Notes: generated by a model not told the origin, from the letters alone. DNA of 64,000 nucleotides from DASZTV01 sp035548125 (GCA_035548125.1 DASZTV010000006.1:174392-238391); one strand, 5' to 3'. Positions 32,723 to 42,036 are shown, counted from the first letter of the stretch. A program made the numbers and translations.

Positions 32723-34030
32723 ATGACTTCGGAGGCAAATCGGGTGGCGGGAGCGCAACGCGGGGAGCCGTTGTCTGTGGAATCAGGCCACGATCAACGT
32801 GCTCGGGCGCGATCCGGCTGGCTTGTCGCGGGCGGTATCATCGCGGCTGGCTTGGCAATCCGGATTTGGTTGATCCGAAACTACAACGACGACCCGCCGG
32901 ATCTCCGGGCGCTTCAGAGCGTGACGGCTTACCTCACCCACGATTTCTTCCACGCCTACCACGCCAGGAATCACGTTTCGGGCGGTCTCGGAGCCGTCAG
33001 TTGGACGTATCCGGCAGGCATGTTCCCTCTATTGCTCTTGGACCACATCTTGGTCAGCTCGGGGCTGAGTTTTCGCTCGCTTATCGCGATCCCGAACTTC
33101 CTCGCCGACGCCGTGATGGCTGTGCTCGCCTATCGGTACCTCTATACGCGGCGTGGACGTCGGTTCGCCTTGGCGGGGTGTGCACTTGTATCGCTCGGCT
33201 GGCCGTTTGTCTTCGACACCGGCGTGATGAACCAAGTCGATTCTCAAGTCACGGTGTTCGCTGTAGCGGCGGTAATGCTGTGGGCGCGGGCCGGCAGGCG
33301 TGACCGTGTGTTGGCTTGTGTCTGTCTAGGTATCGCGACGTCCGTCAAACTGCCGTTCGGCTTCTTGGCGCTGGCGCTTCTTCCAACATCCGAGGACTGG
33401 CGTGAGTCCGCGAGAGTTGTCGGCATCGGTGCCGGGATACCAATCCTTATGACCGCGCCGTTCCTCATTGCCGACTTCCATCACGTCGTGACGGCAATCG
33501 ACAGCAATCACGGTCTGCCGGGCTTCGCCGGTTGGGGCTTATTTGTCGATCCGGCGTTTCGCCACGTTTGGCTCGATCAGGAGCAAGTCAGGCAGTCCGG
33601 TCCGCTAAGGACGCTCACCCACTGGCAGCCAGAGATTGTGCTTGCCGTCTTGCTGCCGCTCGGCTACTTCCTCTGGCGCCGGCGGGTCGGCGCTGTTCAC
33701 GCCGCGGCAATCATCGCGCTGGCTGTGTGGGCGTCGAACGTTACGCCGTCGCTGAACTTCCTTGTCTGGGTCATCCCGTTCCTCATTCTCGACCAACAAC
33801 TCTGGGAAGCCGGCGCTATCGAGTTGGCCGGGCTCATCCCGGCAATCCAGCTCTTCTTTCTGACTCCGCATCCCAAGGCGGAGATCCTTTACGTCCCAGT
33901 GATCGCCGTGATGCAAACGGTCATCGTGGTGATCCTGGCCCGCTCGCTCGCCAAAGTGGTTCAGAATTGCCCCCACCGTGAGGCCTTACCTGGTGGGTCT
34001 CGACGCTTCTTGGGACGGGTGTCGACGTAA
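32723..34030 (+). CDS. Polytopic membrane glycosyltransferase (GT-C, GT87-like)
   Basis: 435 residues with about ten TM helices starting GWLVAGGIIAAGLAIRIWLI. An acidic pair right after TM1 (RNYNDDPPDL) is the usual GT-C catalytic loop, and TGVMNQVDSQVTVFAVAAV followed by SVKLPFGFLALALLP resembles mannosyl/arabinosyltransferases that use polyprenyl-phosphate sugars. Acceptor unknown. Codon usage is clearly less G+C-biased than in the flanking genes. The last 45 bases overlap the convergent redoxin-like gene, which is long for this genome. A TAGAGT -10 sits at about 32697-32702. Confidence 0.75.
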   Translation: MTSEANRVAGAQRGEPLSVESGHDQRARARSGWLVAGGIIAAGLAIRIWLIRNYNDDPPDLRALQSVTAYLTHDFFHAYHARNHVSGGLGAVSWTYPAGMFPLLLLDHILVSSGLSFRSLIAIPNFLADAVMAVLAYRYLYTRRGRRFALAGCALVSLGWPFVFDTGVMNQVDSQVTVFAVAAVMLWARAGRRDRVLACVCLGIATSVKLPFGFLALALLPTSEDWRESARVVGIGAGIPILMTAPFLIADFHHVVTAIDSNHGLPGFAGWGLFVDPAFRHVWLDQEQVRQSGPLRTLTHWQPEIVLAVLLPLGYFLWRRRVGAVHAAAIIALAVWASNVTPSLNFLVWVIPFLILDQQLWEAGAIELAGLIPAIQLFFLTPHPKAEILYVPVIAVMQTVIVVILARSLAKVVQNCPHREALPGGSRRFLGRVST

Positions 34031-34822
34031 TCTCGGGAGGTCGCCCGGCGGTCGCTGGCGGATCAGTGCGTCACCTCGAAGTGTCTTCGCTATCGAAGGT
34101 TGTCTGCTTACCGCCGACCGCCGACCGCCGAGGAGCATGCTCTGCAGCTGGGCGTCGAGTCTCGTCGTGGCGGCGTCGGTGATGCCGGGCTCGATGTCGT
34201 AGATCGTCCCGTCGGTGTCGACCACGACGACGGTCACTCCGCTGGCTCCTGAGACTCCCGTGGCCAGCGTGGTTCCTGGGTCGAAGTAGACGGAGGGCAG
34301 CCCGCGGTCGATGCTGTCGATGATCGCGCTCGCCGAGTCGTCGACGGCGGTCGGTACGACGATCGCCAGCCGCAGCCGCTCGCTGCCGGCCTGTCCCGAC
34401 AGGGCGTTGAGGAGGTCGCCGCACCCGCACTGCGCCGGCACCAGGGCGAAGACCTGCGGCCGCAGCGCCGGGTTGTGGGTGTCGATCGGGGTGCCGTCCT
34501 GGGCGTGCAGCGTCGCGCTCGGCAGGAGGCCGCCGAGCGTGCCCGGCGCCTGTGCCGGCGTGGCCAGCTTCGTGGCGGCCGGCGGCGGCCCGGCCGGGCG
34601 TGGCCCGAGCACGGTGAGCATGACCGCGACCAGCCCGGCGAACAGGACCGCGGCGGTCAGGACAAGGCCCGGAACCACGCCGCGGCGCGCCAGCAGGGCG
34701 CGCCGCCGGCGGGCCCGAGCGGCCCGTCGTACCTCGCGTCGGTAGGTCGCGATGTCCCGGGCGAGCGCACTGATGTCGTCCGGGACGACCACGCCCGTCA
34801 AGCGCGCGTCATCGTCCGGCAC
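33986..34822 (-). CDS. Membrane-anchored redoxin/TlpA-like protein
   Basis: 278 residues from GTG 34822. A basic cytoplasmic N-terminus (about 1-45) leads to one TM helix (VVPGLVLTAAVLFAGLVAVMLTV) and an extracytoplasmic thioredoxin-like domain: LGGLLPSATLHAQDGTPID, then VFALVPAQCGCGDLLNAL with a C-x-C in place of CxxC, and VTVVVVDTDGTIYDI. The spacing is that of AhpC/TlpA-type proteins, but the active-site cysteines are displaced, so activity is doubtful. The last 45 or so residues are Arg/Ser/Pro-rich and run into the neighbouring gene, perhaps because the original stop was lost at the CCGCCGA repeats (about 34110-34130). Confidence 0.65.
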   Translation of the reverse strand: MPDDDARLTGVVVPDDISALARDIATYRREVRRAARARRRRALLARRGVVPGLVLTAAVLFAGLVAVMLTVLGPRPAGPPPAATKLATPAQAPGTLGGLLPSATLHAQDGTPIDTHNPALRPQVFALVPAQCGCGDLLNALSGQAGSERLRLAIVVPTAVDDSASAIIDSIDRGLPSVYFDPGTTLATGVSGASGVTVVVVDTDGTIYDIEPGITDAATTRLDAQLQSMLLGGRRSAVSRQPSIAKTLRGDALIRQRPPGDLPRLRRHPSQEASRPTR

Positions 34823-34982
34823 GGGCTCAGTATGCGCCGCTGTCCACAGGGTGCAAGCGGGGCCGGAAGGCGGCCGTCACATGCATGGCCGGGGTGGTCC
34901 TGTCAAGCCCCGATTACACCTCGAACAAGCCTCTGACCTGCGGTTTTGCTGCTTTTCGTCCGGTCGGCGACGGCATTCTGCG

Positions 34983-34991
34983 TGATATTCT
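34983..34991 (+). promoter_or_regulatory. Extended -10 promoter of carD
   Basis: TGATATTCT, an extended -10 (TGn-TATTCT), lies 27 bases before the carD ATG. No clear -35 at 17 bases. The leader carries GGAAGGA before the start. Confidence 0.55.
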
Positions 34992-35018
34992 GGTCGACGG
35001 CGGAAGGAAAAAAAGCAC

Positions 35019-35504
35019 ATGACGTTCACGGTCGGCGAGACTGTCGTCTACCCCCATCACGGGGCGGCACTCATCGAAGCAATCGAGACCAGGACCATCA
35101 AGGGCGAGGAGAAGACCTACCTCGTGCTCAAGGTCGCTCAGGGCGATCTGACGGTCCGGGTTCCCGCCGATAACGCCGAGTACGTCGGGGTTCGTGACGT
35201 CGTCGGTGCTGACGGTCTCGAGCGGGTGTTCGAGATCCTGAAGGCCCCCCACACCGAGGAGCCGACCAACTGGTCGCGTCGGTACAAGGCCAACGTCGAG
35301 AAGATCGCCTCCGGTGACGTGAACAAGGTCGCCGAGGTGGTTCGTGACCTGTGGCGGCGTGACCGCGAGCGCGGCCTGTCGGCCGGCGAGAAGCGGATGC
35401 TCGCCAAGGCCCGCCAGATCCTGGTCAGCGAGCTCGCGCTCGCCGAGGGCACCAACGAGGACAAGGCCGAGGCGCTCCTCGATGAGGTGTTGTCGGAGGC
35501 TTAG
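35019..35504 (+). CDS. carD: CarD-type RNA polymerase-binding regulator
   Basis: 161 residues, the normal length for mycobacterial CarD. The N-terminal Tudor-like RNAP beta-interaction domain starts FTVGETVVYPHHGAALIEAI, and the C-terminal helical domain holds the DNA-binding tryptophan in NVVRDLWRRDRERGLSAGEK-like sequence (VVRDLWRRDRERGLSAGEKR). CarD stabilises open promoter complexes, especially at rRNA promoters. GGAAGGA lies about ten bases before the ATG. Confidence 0.97.
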   Translation: MTFTVGETVVYPHHGAALIEAIETRTIKGEEKTYLVLKVAQGDLTVRVPADNAEYVGVRDVVGADGLERVFEILKAPHTEEPTNWSRRYKANVEKIASGDVNKVAEVVRDLWRRDRERGLSAGEKRMLAKARQILVSELALAEGTNEDKAEALLDEVLSEA

Positions 35505-35541
35505 CGGCAACAGCGGGGCGATCTGCTTCGTTTGCGTCGTC

Positions 35542-35561
35542 GCCGGTATCCCGATACCGGC
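35542..35561. repeat. 20-bp near-perfect palindrome between carD and the PIN-TRAM gene
   Basis: GCCGGTATC/GATACCGGC nine-base arms separated by CC. The gap is too small for an efficient RNA hairpin loop, so it may be a protein-binding site or part of the carD terminator. The surrounding 190-base gap also holds imperfect GCTGTCGG repeats and a GAGAAT box six bases before the next GTG start. Confidence 0.5.
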
Positions 35562-35695
35562 TTCCTCCTTGGCCTCGCATCTCATCCCCGCTGATGGCCG
35601 CTGTCGGCTGTCGGCTGGGGGCGGATTGGTGACTGTTTTGCCCCACTAGGCCGTTTGGCTTGGTAGTCACGGGCTGAGAAGCCGAGAATCACCAG

Positions 35696-36820
35696 GTGAG
35701 CCCCCCCAGCGCACCGCGCCGTCGCCGGGCGCCGACCTCGGTTGTCGAGGTCCTCCGGCTGCTCACGGTGGTCTTCTGCATCGCTGTCGGGGTCGACGTC
35801 GGGCAGGCCAGCGAGCACCACCTTCACAACATCACGCTGGGCCCGTTCGGCGGCGCGGCGCTCGGCGTGATCGTCGGGTCGGGCATCGGTTACGTCCTCG
35901 GCGGCATCCTCGGCCGGACCGCCTCGACGACCGCGGATCGCACCGGCGCGCTGCTGCGCGATGTCTCCGCCGACACGCTCCTCGCCGGTTGCTTCGGCGG
36001 GCTGGTCGCCGCCGTGATCGGCCTGGTGATCGGCTGGCCGCTGTTCTTCATCCCGGGCACCGCGCTCGCCGCCTCACTGTTCGGGTTGCTGATCGTGCTG
36101 TGCGGCTACGTCGGCTTCCGGATCGCCGCCGAGCGGCGAGACGACGTGCTCGCGATCATCGGGCTGCGCATCGGAGTGCTGCCGCGGCGTCCGGCCGGCT
36201 CGGCGCTCACCAAGCTGCTCGACACCTCGGTGGCGATCGACGGCCGGATCGTCGACGTGGTCCGGTCCGGCTTCGTGCACGGCAAGGTCGTCGTGATCCA
36301 ACCGGTCCTCGACGAGCTCGACCGGCTGGCGAAGCTTGCCGATCCAATGCGCCGGGAGCGCGGCCGGCGCGGCCTGGAGGTCCTCGACACGCTTCGGCGT
36401 GAGCCGTTCGTCGACCTCGACGTCATCCCGGACCCGCAGCCGGACGTCCCCGAGGTCGACGAGAAGCTGAGCCGGACCTGCCTCGACGAGGGCTGGGCAC
36501 TGCTCACCCTCGACGCCAACCTCGCCAAGTCGGCAACCACCTCCGGCGTCTCGGTGCTGAACCTCCACGCCCTCTCGCTGGCGTTGCGCCCGCCCGTCGT
36601 GGTGGGCGAGGACGTGACCGTCCAGGTGATCAAGCCCGGCCGGGAGCGGGGACAAGGCGTCGGGTACCTCGACGACGGCACGATGGTCGTCGTGGAACGC
36701 GGCAGCTCGCTCGTCGGCAAGGACGTCACAGTGCGGGTGAACAGCGTCGTCATCACCGCGAACGGTCGGCTGGTCTTCGCCGAAGTCGTCGAAGCGTCGG
36801 TCTCGAAGGCCGGCTCTTGA
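35696..36820 (+). CDS. PIN-TRAM membrane protein (YacL-like)
   Basis: 374 residues. Four TM helices occupy about 20-150 (LLTVVFCIAVGVDVG, ALGVIVGSGIGYVLGGILG, LVAAVIGLVIGWPLFFIPG, LFGLLIVLCGYVGFRI). A PIN nuclease-fold domain follows (LLDTSVAIDGRIVD, VLDELDRLA, LLTLDANLAK) with acidic residues in place, then a TRAM RNA-binding domain (GEDVTVQVIKPGRERGQGVGYLDDGTMVVVERG). This is the YacL family, whose members are proposed membrane-tethered RNases. Usually located between carD and ispD/ispF, as here except that ispD is absent. Confidence 0.9.
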   Translation: MSPPSAPRRRRAPTSVVEVLRLLTVVFCIAVGVDVGQASEHHLHNITLGPFGGAALGVIVGSGIGYVLGGILGRTASTTADRTGALLRDVSADTLLAGCFGGLVAAVIGLVIGWPLFFIPGTALAASLFGLLIVLCGYVGFRIAAERRDDVLAIIGLRIGVLPRRPAGSALTKLLDTSVAIDGRIVDVVRSGFVHGKVVVIQPVLDELDRLAKLADPMRRERGRRGLEVLDTLRREPFVDLDVIPDPQPDVPEVDEKLSRTCLDEGWALLTLDANLAKSATTSGVSVLNLHALSLALRPPVVVGEDVTVQVIKPGRERGQGVGYLDDGTMVVVERGSSLVGKDVTVRVNSVVITANGRLVFAEVVEASVSKAGS

Positions 36821-37293
36821 GCACACCCCGGGTCGGGATCGGAGTCGACGTACATCCGTTCGAAGCCGGCCGGGTGCTCGCGCTCGCCGGTCTGGTGTGG
36901 GCCGACGAGGTCGGCCTCGCCGGTCACTCCGACGGCGACGTCGTCGCGCATGCCGCCTGTGACGCGCTGTTGTCGGCGGCGGGCATGGGCGATCTCGGCA
37001 GCAACTACGGAACCGACGATCCGCGGTGGGCCGGGGCGAGCGGGATCGCGCTGCTCGCCGAGACGGTCCGGCGGGTGACCGGCGGCGGATGGTCGGTCGG
37101 CAACGTCGCCATCCAGCTGGTCGGCGAGCGCCCGAAGCTCGGGCCCCGTCGGGCGGAGGCTGAAGCGGCCCTGTCCGAGGCCGTCGGTGCGCCGGTGTCG
37201 TTGTCGGCGACCACGACGGACGGGCTTGGCCTGACCGGACGCGGTGAAGGCCTTGCCGCGGTCGCGACGGCAATCGTCGTTCCGTCAGACTGA
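36817..37293 (+). CDS. ispF: 2-C-methyl-D-erythritol 2,4-cyclodiphosphate synthase
   Basis: 158 residues from TTG 36817, overlapping the PIN-TRAM stop by TTGA. The metal-binding motif GIGVDVHPFEAG (D-x-H), AGHSDGDVVAHAACDALL, DLGSNYGTDDP and the C-terminal TTTDGLGLTGRGEGLAA are all present. It makes the cyclic intermediate of the non-mevalonate isoprenoid pathway. The usual neighbour ispD is not in this window. Confidence 0.96.
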   Translation: MSTPRVGIGVDVHPFEAGRVLALAGLVWADEVGLAGHSDGDVVAHAACDALLSAAGMGDLGSNYGTDDPRWAGASGIALLAETVRRVTGGGWSVGNVAIQLVGERPKLGPRRAEAEAALSEAVGAPVSLSATTTDGLGLTGRGEGLAAVATAIVVPSD

Positions 37294-37298
37294 CGCTC

Positions 37299-38495
37299 AT
37301 GACCGAGCGCGTCGCTTACATCGTCGACGGTGTCCGCACCCCGATGGGGAAGTACGGCGGTGCGCTGGCCGGGGTGCGCCCCGACGACCTCGCGGCGTTG
37401 GTCGTGCGTGAGGTCGTGACCCGGTCCGGCGTGCCGGACGATGCGATCGACGAGGTCGTGTTCGGCGCGGCCAACCAGGCGGGCGAGGACAACCGCAACG
37501 TCGCGCGCATGGCGGCGCTGCTCGCCGGGTTGCCGATGGCCACGCCAGGGTTCACGGTCAACCGGCTCTGCGCGAGCGGGTTGCAGGCCATCAGCTCAGC
37601 GGCCAACTCGGTCCGAGCCGGCGAGGCGGAGGTCGTTGTCGCCGGCGGTGTCGAGTCGATGACCCGCGCGCCGTGGATCATGGCCAAGCCGGGCACGCCA
37701 TGGGCGCGCCCGGGCGAGGTCTCCGACACCTCGCTCGGCTGGCGGCTGGTCAACCCGAAGATGCGGGCGCTCGACGACGGCAAGGCCACGTTGCCGATGG
37801 GCGAGACGGCCGAAGAGGTGGCGGCGCTCGACGGCATCACGAGAGAGGATTCCGACGCGTTCGCGCTCCGGTCGCACGAGCGCGCGACGGCGGCGCAGAA
37901 GGACGGCCGGTTCGACGCCGAGCTCGTCGCGGTTGACACGGACGCCGGTTCGTTCACGACGGACGAGGGGCCGCGCGCCGACACGAGCCTCGAACGGCTT
38001 GCGAAGCTGAAACCCGCTTTCCGTGACGGCGGCGTCGTCACCGCAGGGTCCGCCTCACCGCTGTCCGACGGTGCCGCGGCCGTCATCGTCGCGAGCGAGG
38101 AGGCCGTGAGCCGTCACGGCCTGACACCCCGCGCGCGCATCGTCTCGGCGGCCTCCGGTGGCGTCCCGCCGTCGGTGATGGGCCTCGGTCCCGTCGTCGC
38201 GACGCAGAAGGTGCTGGCACGGACCGGCTGGTCGGTGTCCGACCTCGAGGCGGTGGAGATCAACGAGGCGTTCGCCGTCCAGGTGCTCGCCGGCGTACGA
38301 CGGCTGGGCCTCGACATCGAGACGGTCAACCGTGACGGCGGCGCGATCGCGCTCGGTCATCCGCTCGGTTGCTCGGGCACCCGGGTGATGGTCACGCTGC
38401 TCGGCCGGATGGAACGGGAAGGCGCGCGCCGCGGCCTCGCGACGCTGTGCATCGGGGTGGGCCAGGGCTTGGCGATGCTGGTCGAAACGCCGTAA
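37299..38495 (+). CDS. Acetyl-CoA acetyltransferase (thiolase)
   Basis: 398 residues of type II thiolase: nucleophilic Cys in VNRLCASGLQAI (about 89), His in ALGHPLGCSGTRVM and the second Cys in LCIGVGQGLA. Also GGVESMTRAPW and GSASPLSDGAAAVIVAS as in acetoacetyl-CoA or beta-ketoadipyl-CoA thiolases; I cannot separate these. Starts six bases after ispF, so it is probably in the same transcript. Confidence 0.93.
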   Translation: MTERVAYIVDGVRTPMGKYGGALAGVRPDDLAALVVREVVTRSGVPDDAIDEVVFGAANQAGEDNRNVARMAALLAGLPMATPGFTVNRLCASGLQAISSAANSVRAGEAEVVVAGGVESMTRAPWIMAKPGTPWARPGEVSDTSLGWRLVNPKMRALDDGKATLPMGETAEEVAALDGITREDSDAFALRSHERATAAQKDGRFDAELVAVDTDAGSFTTDEGPRADTSLERLAKLKPAFRDGGVVTAGSASPLSDGAAAVIVASEEAVSRHGLTPRARIVSAASGGVPPSVMGLGPVVATQKVLARTGWSVSDLEAVEINEAFAVQVLAGVRRLGLDIETVNRDGGAIALGHPLGCSGTRVMVTLLGRMEREGARRGLATLCIGVGQGLAMLVETP

Positions 38496-38546
38496 CGGCC
38501 CCCGCGAGCTGTCCGAGCTTCCATCGCGCGAAGTTATGCTCCTGAA

Positions 38547-39659
38547 GTGGCGGACCGTCGAGCGCCGTTGCGCGCAGGCGAGGCCGCCAAGATGTCGCAC
38601 GTCCAAGCGCTTCGCGCGTACGCCGCAACGGCGGTGGTGCTGTACCACCTGAGTGTTCGGTCGTCGTCCGTACTGGGCCGCTCCCTATGGCCGAGGGAAC
38701 TCGGATGGGGAGCATCCGGAGTCGACACGTTCTTCGTGCTGAGCGGGTTCATCATCCTTACGGTGCATCGGCGAGACATATCGAGGAGGTCCCGCCTCAA
38801 GCCCTACGTGACCAAGCGTGCCATTCGTATCTATCCGATCTACTGGCTGATAACGCTGATTGCCCTCCCCGTGTACTTCGGAGGTTACGGGTCGGATACC
38901 AAGCGGACTGCGGATGTGATCTTCCGCTCCATCACACTCATCCCGCAGCACCCTGGGACGTTTCCCATCGTCAACGTGGCATGGACTCTCAGTTTCGAGA
39001 TCTTTTTCTACCTGGTGTTCGGCCTGGTGATAGCCGTTCCTCTTCGGTGGGGAATCGTTGCGGTCATGGCATGGCTTGTTCCATGCTTCATCGTCTTCGT
39101 CTTGGGCGTATCGGGGGCGTGGCATCCATCGCGCGGCTTGATGTGGATCTTCCTGTTCAGCCCGAGGAACCTCGAATTCGCGCTCGGGGGTCTGGTAGCG
39201 GTCGTCGGCCCACTTATCACATTGCCCAGACCGCGGTTGTGGCTGCTCGGGGCGTTGGCAGCGATCGTTTCAGTTGCTGCGCTTGGCGTACATCCGAACT
39301 CCGTTGCCTATCCGACGGTCTCGCTCACCGCGCTGCCATCGGCAATCATGCTGTTGGCCGCCTCCCAGCTTGATCATGAGGGCGAGCTGGCGCCGCGCTT
39401 CTTGGAAGCGCTAGGTGACGCTTCGTACAGCCTGTATCTCGTTCATTTCGGCGTGCTCACAGGGGTCTTCATCGCCCTCAACCACCTGCACGTCGTCAAC
39501 GGTGTGACTTGGCCGGCATGTCTTGTTCTCGCCTTCCTGACCGCCGTCGGGGTGGCGTTGGTCAGCTACCGCTTCGTCGAAAGGCCGGTTCTGAGGAGAG
39601 CGCGAGGGCGTCTCGTACGTGAACCAGCACCAACGCTGTCCGCCGGGGGGACGATCTAG
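38547..39659 (+). CDS. Acyltransferase 3 family membrane protein (OafA/YrhL)
   Basis: 370 residues and about ten TM helices with the family signature HVQALRAYAATAVVLYHLSV, the GASGVDTFFVLSGFII motif, and YVTKRAIRIYPIYWLITL; the catalytic His is in VVLYHL. These enzymes O-acetylate or O-acylate sugars of surface glycans or antibiotics. G+C is lower than in flanking cysS and the thiolase, so it is probably an acquired insertion. GTG 38547 follows TATGCT (38535-38540) by six bases: leaderless. Confidence 0.88.
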   Translation: MADRRAPLRAGEAAKMSHVQALRAYAATAVVLYHLSVRSSSVLGRSLWPRELGWGASGVDTFFVLSGFIILTVHRRDISRRSRLKPYVTKRAIRIYPIYWLITLIALPVYFGGYGSDTKRTADVIFRSITLIPQHPGTFPIVNVAWTLSFEIFFYLVFGLVIAVPLRWGIVAVMAWLVPCFIVFVLGVSGAWHPSRGLMWIFLFSPRNLEFALGGLVAVVGPLITLPRPRLWLLGALAAIVSVAALGVHPNSVAYPTVSLTALPSAIMLLAASQLDHEGELAPRFLEALGDASYSLYLVHFGVLTGVFIALNHLHVVNGVTWPACLVLAFLTAVGVALVSYRFVERPVLRRARGRLVREPAPTLSAGGTI

Positions 39660-39679
39660 GTGGTCCGTAGGCTTGGCCT

Positions 39680-41053
39680 GTGGCGCTGAGGCTCTATGAC
39701 ACGAGGTCACGCTCCGTGCGTGACTTCGAGCCGGTCACGCCTGGGCTCGTGACGCTCTACGTCTGCGGCCCCACGGTGCAGTCCGCTCCGCACATCGGGC
39801 ACGTGCGCTCGGCAGTCGCCTTCGACGTCGTACGACGCTGGCTCGAGGCCAGCGGCTTCACCGTGCACCACGTCCGCAACGTCACCGACATCGACGACAA
39901 GATCCTCGTCAACGCCGATGCCGCGAACACCCCGTGGTGGGCACTCGGCACGGCGGTCACGCGGCAGTTCCACGCGGCCTACGACGCGCTGAACTGCCTG
40001 CCGCCGACCGGCGAGCCGCGCGCGACCGGTCACATCACCGAGATGGTCGGGTTGATCCAGCGGCTGATCGACGGAGGGCACGCCTACCCCTCCGGCGGCG
40101 ACGTCTACTTCGACGTCGCGTCGCACCCGGCGTACGGCGAGCTGTCGGGGCAGCGTCCCGACGCGATGCAGTCGACGGAGGAGGCGGGGGCCAAGCGCAG
40201 CCCGCTCGACTTCGCGCTCTGGAAGGGTGCCAAGCCGGGTGAGCCGTCGTGGGACACCCCCTGGGGCTCGGGGCGTCCCGGCTGGCACATCGAGTGCTCG
40301 GCGATGGCGACGAAGTACCTCGGGCCGACCTTCGACATCCATGGCGGCGGGCTCGACCTGGTCTTCCCGCACCATGAGAACGAGCTCGCGCAGTCGGTGG
40401 CAGCCGGCGACGGGTTCGCGCGGTTCTGGTTGCATCACGGGCTGGTGAACATCGGCGGCACCAAGATGAGCAAGTCGCTGGGCAACTCGCTGTTCATCCA
40501 GGACTGGTTGCTCGCGGCGCGGCCGCAGGCGCTGCGCTATTACCTGGTGGCACCGCACTACCGGTCGGAGAGCGAGTGGAGCGAGTCCGGACTCGCCGAG
40601 GCCGACGCGGCGTACTCGCGGATCGAGAACTTCCTCACCCGGGCGGGCGAGCGGTTCGGCGATGCGCCCGGCGACGCGGCGGTGGCCGCCGAGTTCGCCG
40701 CCGCGATGGACGACGACCTCGCCACTCCGGCCGCGCTCGGAGTCATCCACGACACGGTTCGGCGCGGCAACTCGGCGCTGGCCGACGGCGAGGAGACGGC
40801 GGCGCGGGCGGCGTACGGCGAGGTCAGCGCAATGACGAAGGTGCTGGGGATATCGCCGGCCGACTTCGCCTCGGGAGACGACGCGGGGCTGATGCGCGTC
40901 GTCGAGGAGCTGGTGCCCGCGCTGCTCACGGCGCGGCAGGCGGCGCGGGAACGCAAGGACTTCGCGGAGAGCGACCGGATTCGTGACGCGCTCGCGGCTG
41001 CGGGTGTGCTCGTCGAGGACACCGCGGACGGCCCGCGCTGGCGGATCGGTTGA
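39680..41053 (+). CDS. cysS: Cysteinyl-tRNA synthetase
   Basis: 457 residues of class I synthetase: VCGPTVQSAPHIGHVRSAVAFD (HIGH motif and zinc Cys), further zinc ligands in GWHIECSAMA and FPHHENELAQS, and the KMSKS loop in GGTKMSKSLGNS. It charges tRNA-Cys. GTG 39680 follows TAGGCT by six bases with no ribosome site, so leaderless. Followed 13 bases later by rlmB. Confidence 0.97.
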   Translation: MALRLYDTRSRSVRDFEPVTPGLVTLYVCGPTVQSAPHIGHVRSAVAFDVVRRWLEASGFTVHHVRNVTDIDDKILVNADAANTPWWALGTAVTRQFHAAYDALNCLPPTGEPRATGHITEMVGLIQRLIDGGHAYPSGGDVYFDVASHPAYGELSGQRPDAMQSTEEAGAKRSPLDFALWKGAKPGEPSWDTPWGSGRPGWHIECSAMATKYLGPTFDIHGGGLDLVFPHHENELAQSVAAGDGFARFWLHHGLVNIGGTKMSKSLGNSLFIQDWLLAARPQALRYYLVAPHYRSESEWSESGLAEADAAYSRIENFLTRAGERFGDAPGDAAVAAEFAAAMDDDLATPAALGVIHDTVRRGNSALADGEETAARAAYGEVSAMTKVLGISPADFASGDDAGLMRVVEELVPALLTARQAARERKDFAESDRIRDALAAAGVLVEDTADGPRWRIG

Positions 41054-41066
41054 GATCGGCTATCTG

Positions 41067-41999
41067 ATGGCATCGAAAAAGGGTCCGTCCAAGGGGACCG
41101 GCGGGCACGGCCGCCGCAAGCTCGAAGGCCGGGGCCCGACCCCCAAGGCCGAGGAGCGGACGAAGCATCCGGCCGCCCGGCGGGCGCGAGCCGCGGCGAA
41201 GCGAGCCGCGAACGACCAGCCGCAGTCGCGGCCACGGACGACCGCGTCTCGCGGCCGGGCGCCGGAAGACGTGGTGGCCGGCCGCAACGCCGTCGTCGAG
41301 GCGCTTCGTGCCGCAGTCCCGGCGCTGACGCTGCATGTCGCCTCGGGGCTCGACCGCGATGATCGGCTCGTCGAGTCGATGAAGCTCGCGAGTGAACACG
41401 AGATCCAGGTCACCGAGACGACCCGCGCGCAGCTCGACCGGCTCACCGGCGGAGCGCCGCATCAAGGCGTTGCGCTGACGATCGCGCCGTACGACTACGC
41501 CCACCCGGACGATCTGCTCGCCCGGACCCTCGAAGCCGCCGAGCCCGCGCTGTTCGTCGCCCTCGACAGCATCACCGATCCGCACAACCTCGGCGCCATC
41601 GTGCGCTCCGCGGCGGCGTTCGGCGCGCACGGCGTCCTGCTGCCGGAGCGCCGCTCGGTCGGAGTCACGCCTTCGGCGTGGAAGGCGAGTGCGGGCGCAC
41701 TGGCGAGGATGCCGGTGGCGCGCGCCACCAACCTGGTACGCACCCTGTCGTCCTACGCGCAGGCCGGGCTGATGATCGCCGGGCTCGACGGGCGCGGCGA
41801 GATCGACCTCGACGCTCTGGAGCTGGCGGCCGGGCCGCTGGTCCTCGTCGTCGGTGCCGAGGGCAAAGGGCTGTCCCGGTTGGTCCGAGAGACCTGCGAC
41901 CTCACGGTCCGGATCCCGCTGGCGGGCCCGGTCGAGTCGCTGAACGCGGCGGTCGCGACCGGGATCGCGCTGGCCGAGGTGGCGCGCCGCCGGAACTGA
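41067..41999 (+). CDS. rlmB: 23S rRNA (guanosine-2'-O)-methyltransferase RlmB (SpoU family)
   Basis: 310 residues. A basic disordered N-terminus of about 65 residues precedes the L30e-like substrate-binding domain (EDVVAGRNAVVEALRAA) and the SPOUT knot: VALDSITDPHNLGAIVRSAAAFGAHGVLLP, LVLVVGAEGKGLSRLV and VRIPLAGPVESLNAAVATGIAL. It methylates a ribose 2'-OH in 23S rRNA. cysS-rlmB is a conserved actinobacterial pair. Confidence 0.93.
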   Translation: MASKKGPSKGTGGHGRRKLEGRGPTPKAEERTKHPAARRARAAAKRAANDQPQSRPRTTASRGRAPEDVVAGRNAVVEALRAAVPALTLHVASGLDRDDRLVESMKLASEHEIQVTETTRAQLDRLTGGAPHQGVALTIAPYDYAHPDDLLARTLEAAEPALFVALDSITDPHNLGAIVRSAAAFGAHGVLLPERRSVGVTPSAWKASAGALARMPVARATNLVRTLSSYAQAGLMIAGLDGRGEIDLDALELAAGPLVLVVGAEGKGLSRLVRETCDLTVRIPLAGPVESLNAAVATGIALAEVARRRN

Positions 42000-42036
42000 C
42001 GCGCCTGTCGCATCGCGCGACGCGGTCGGCTTGTTC

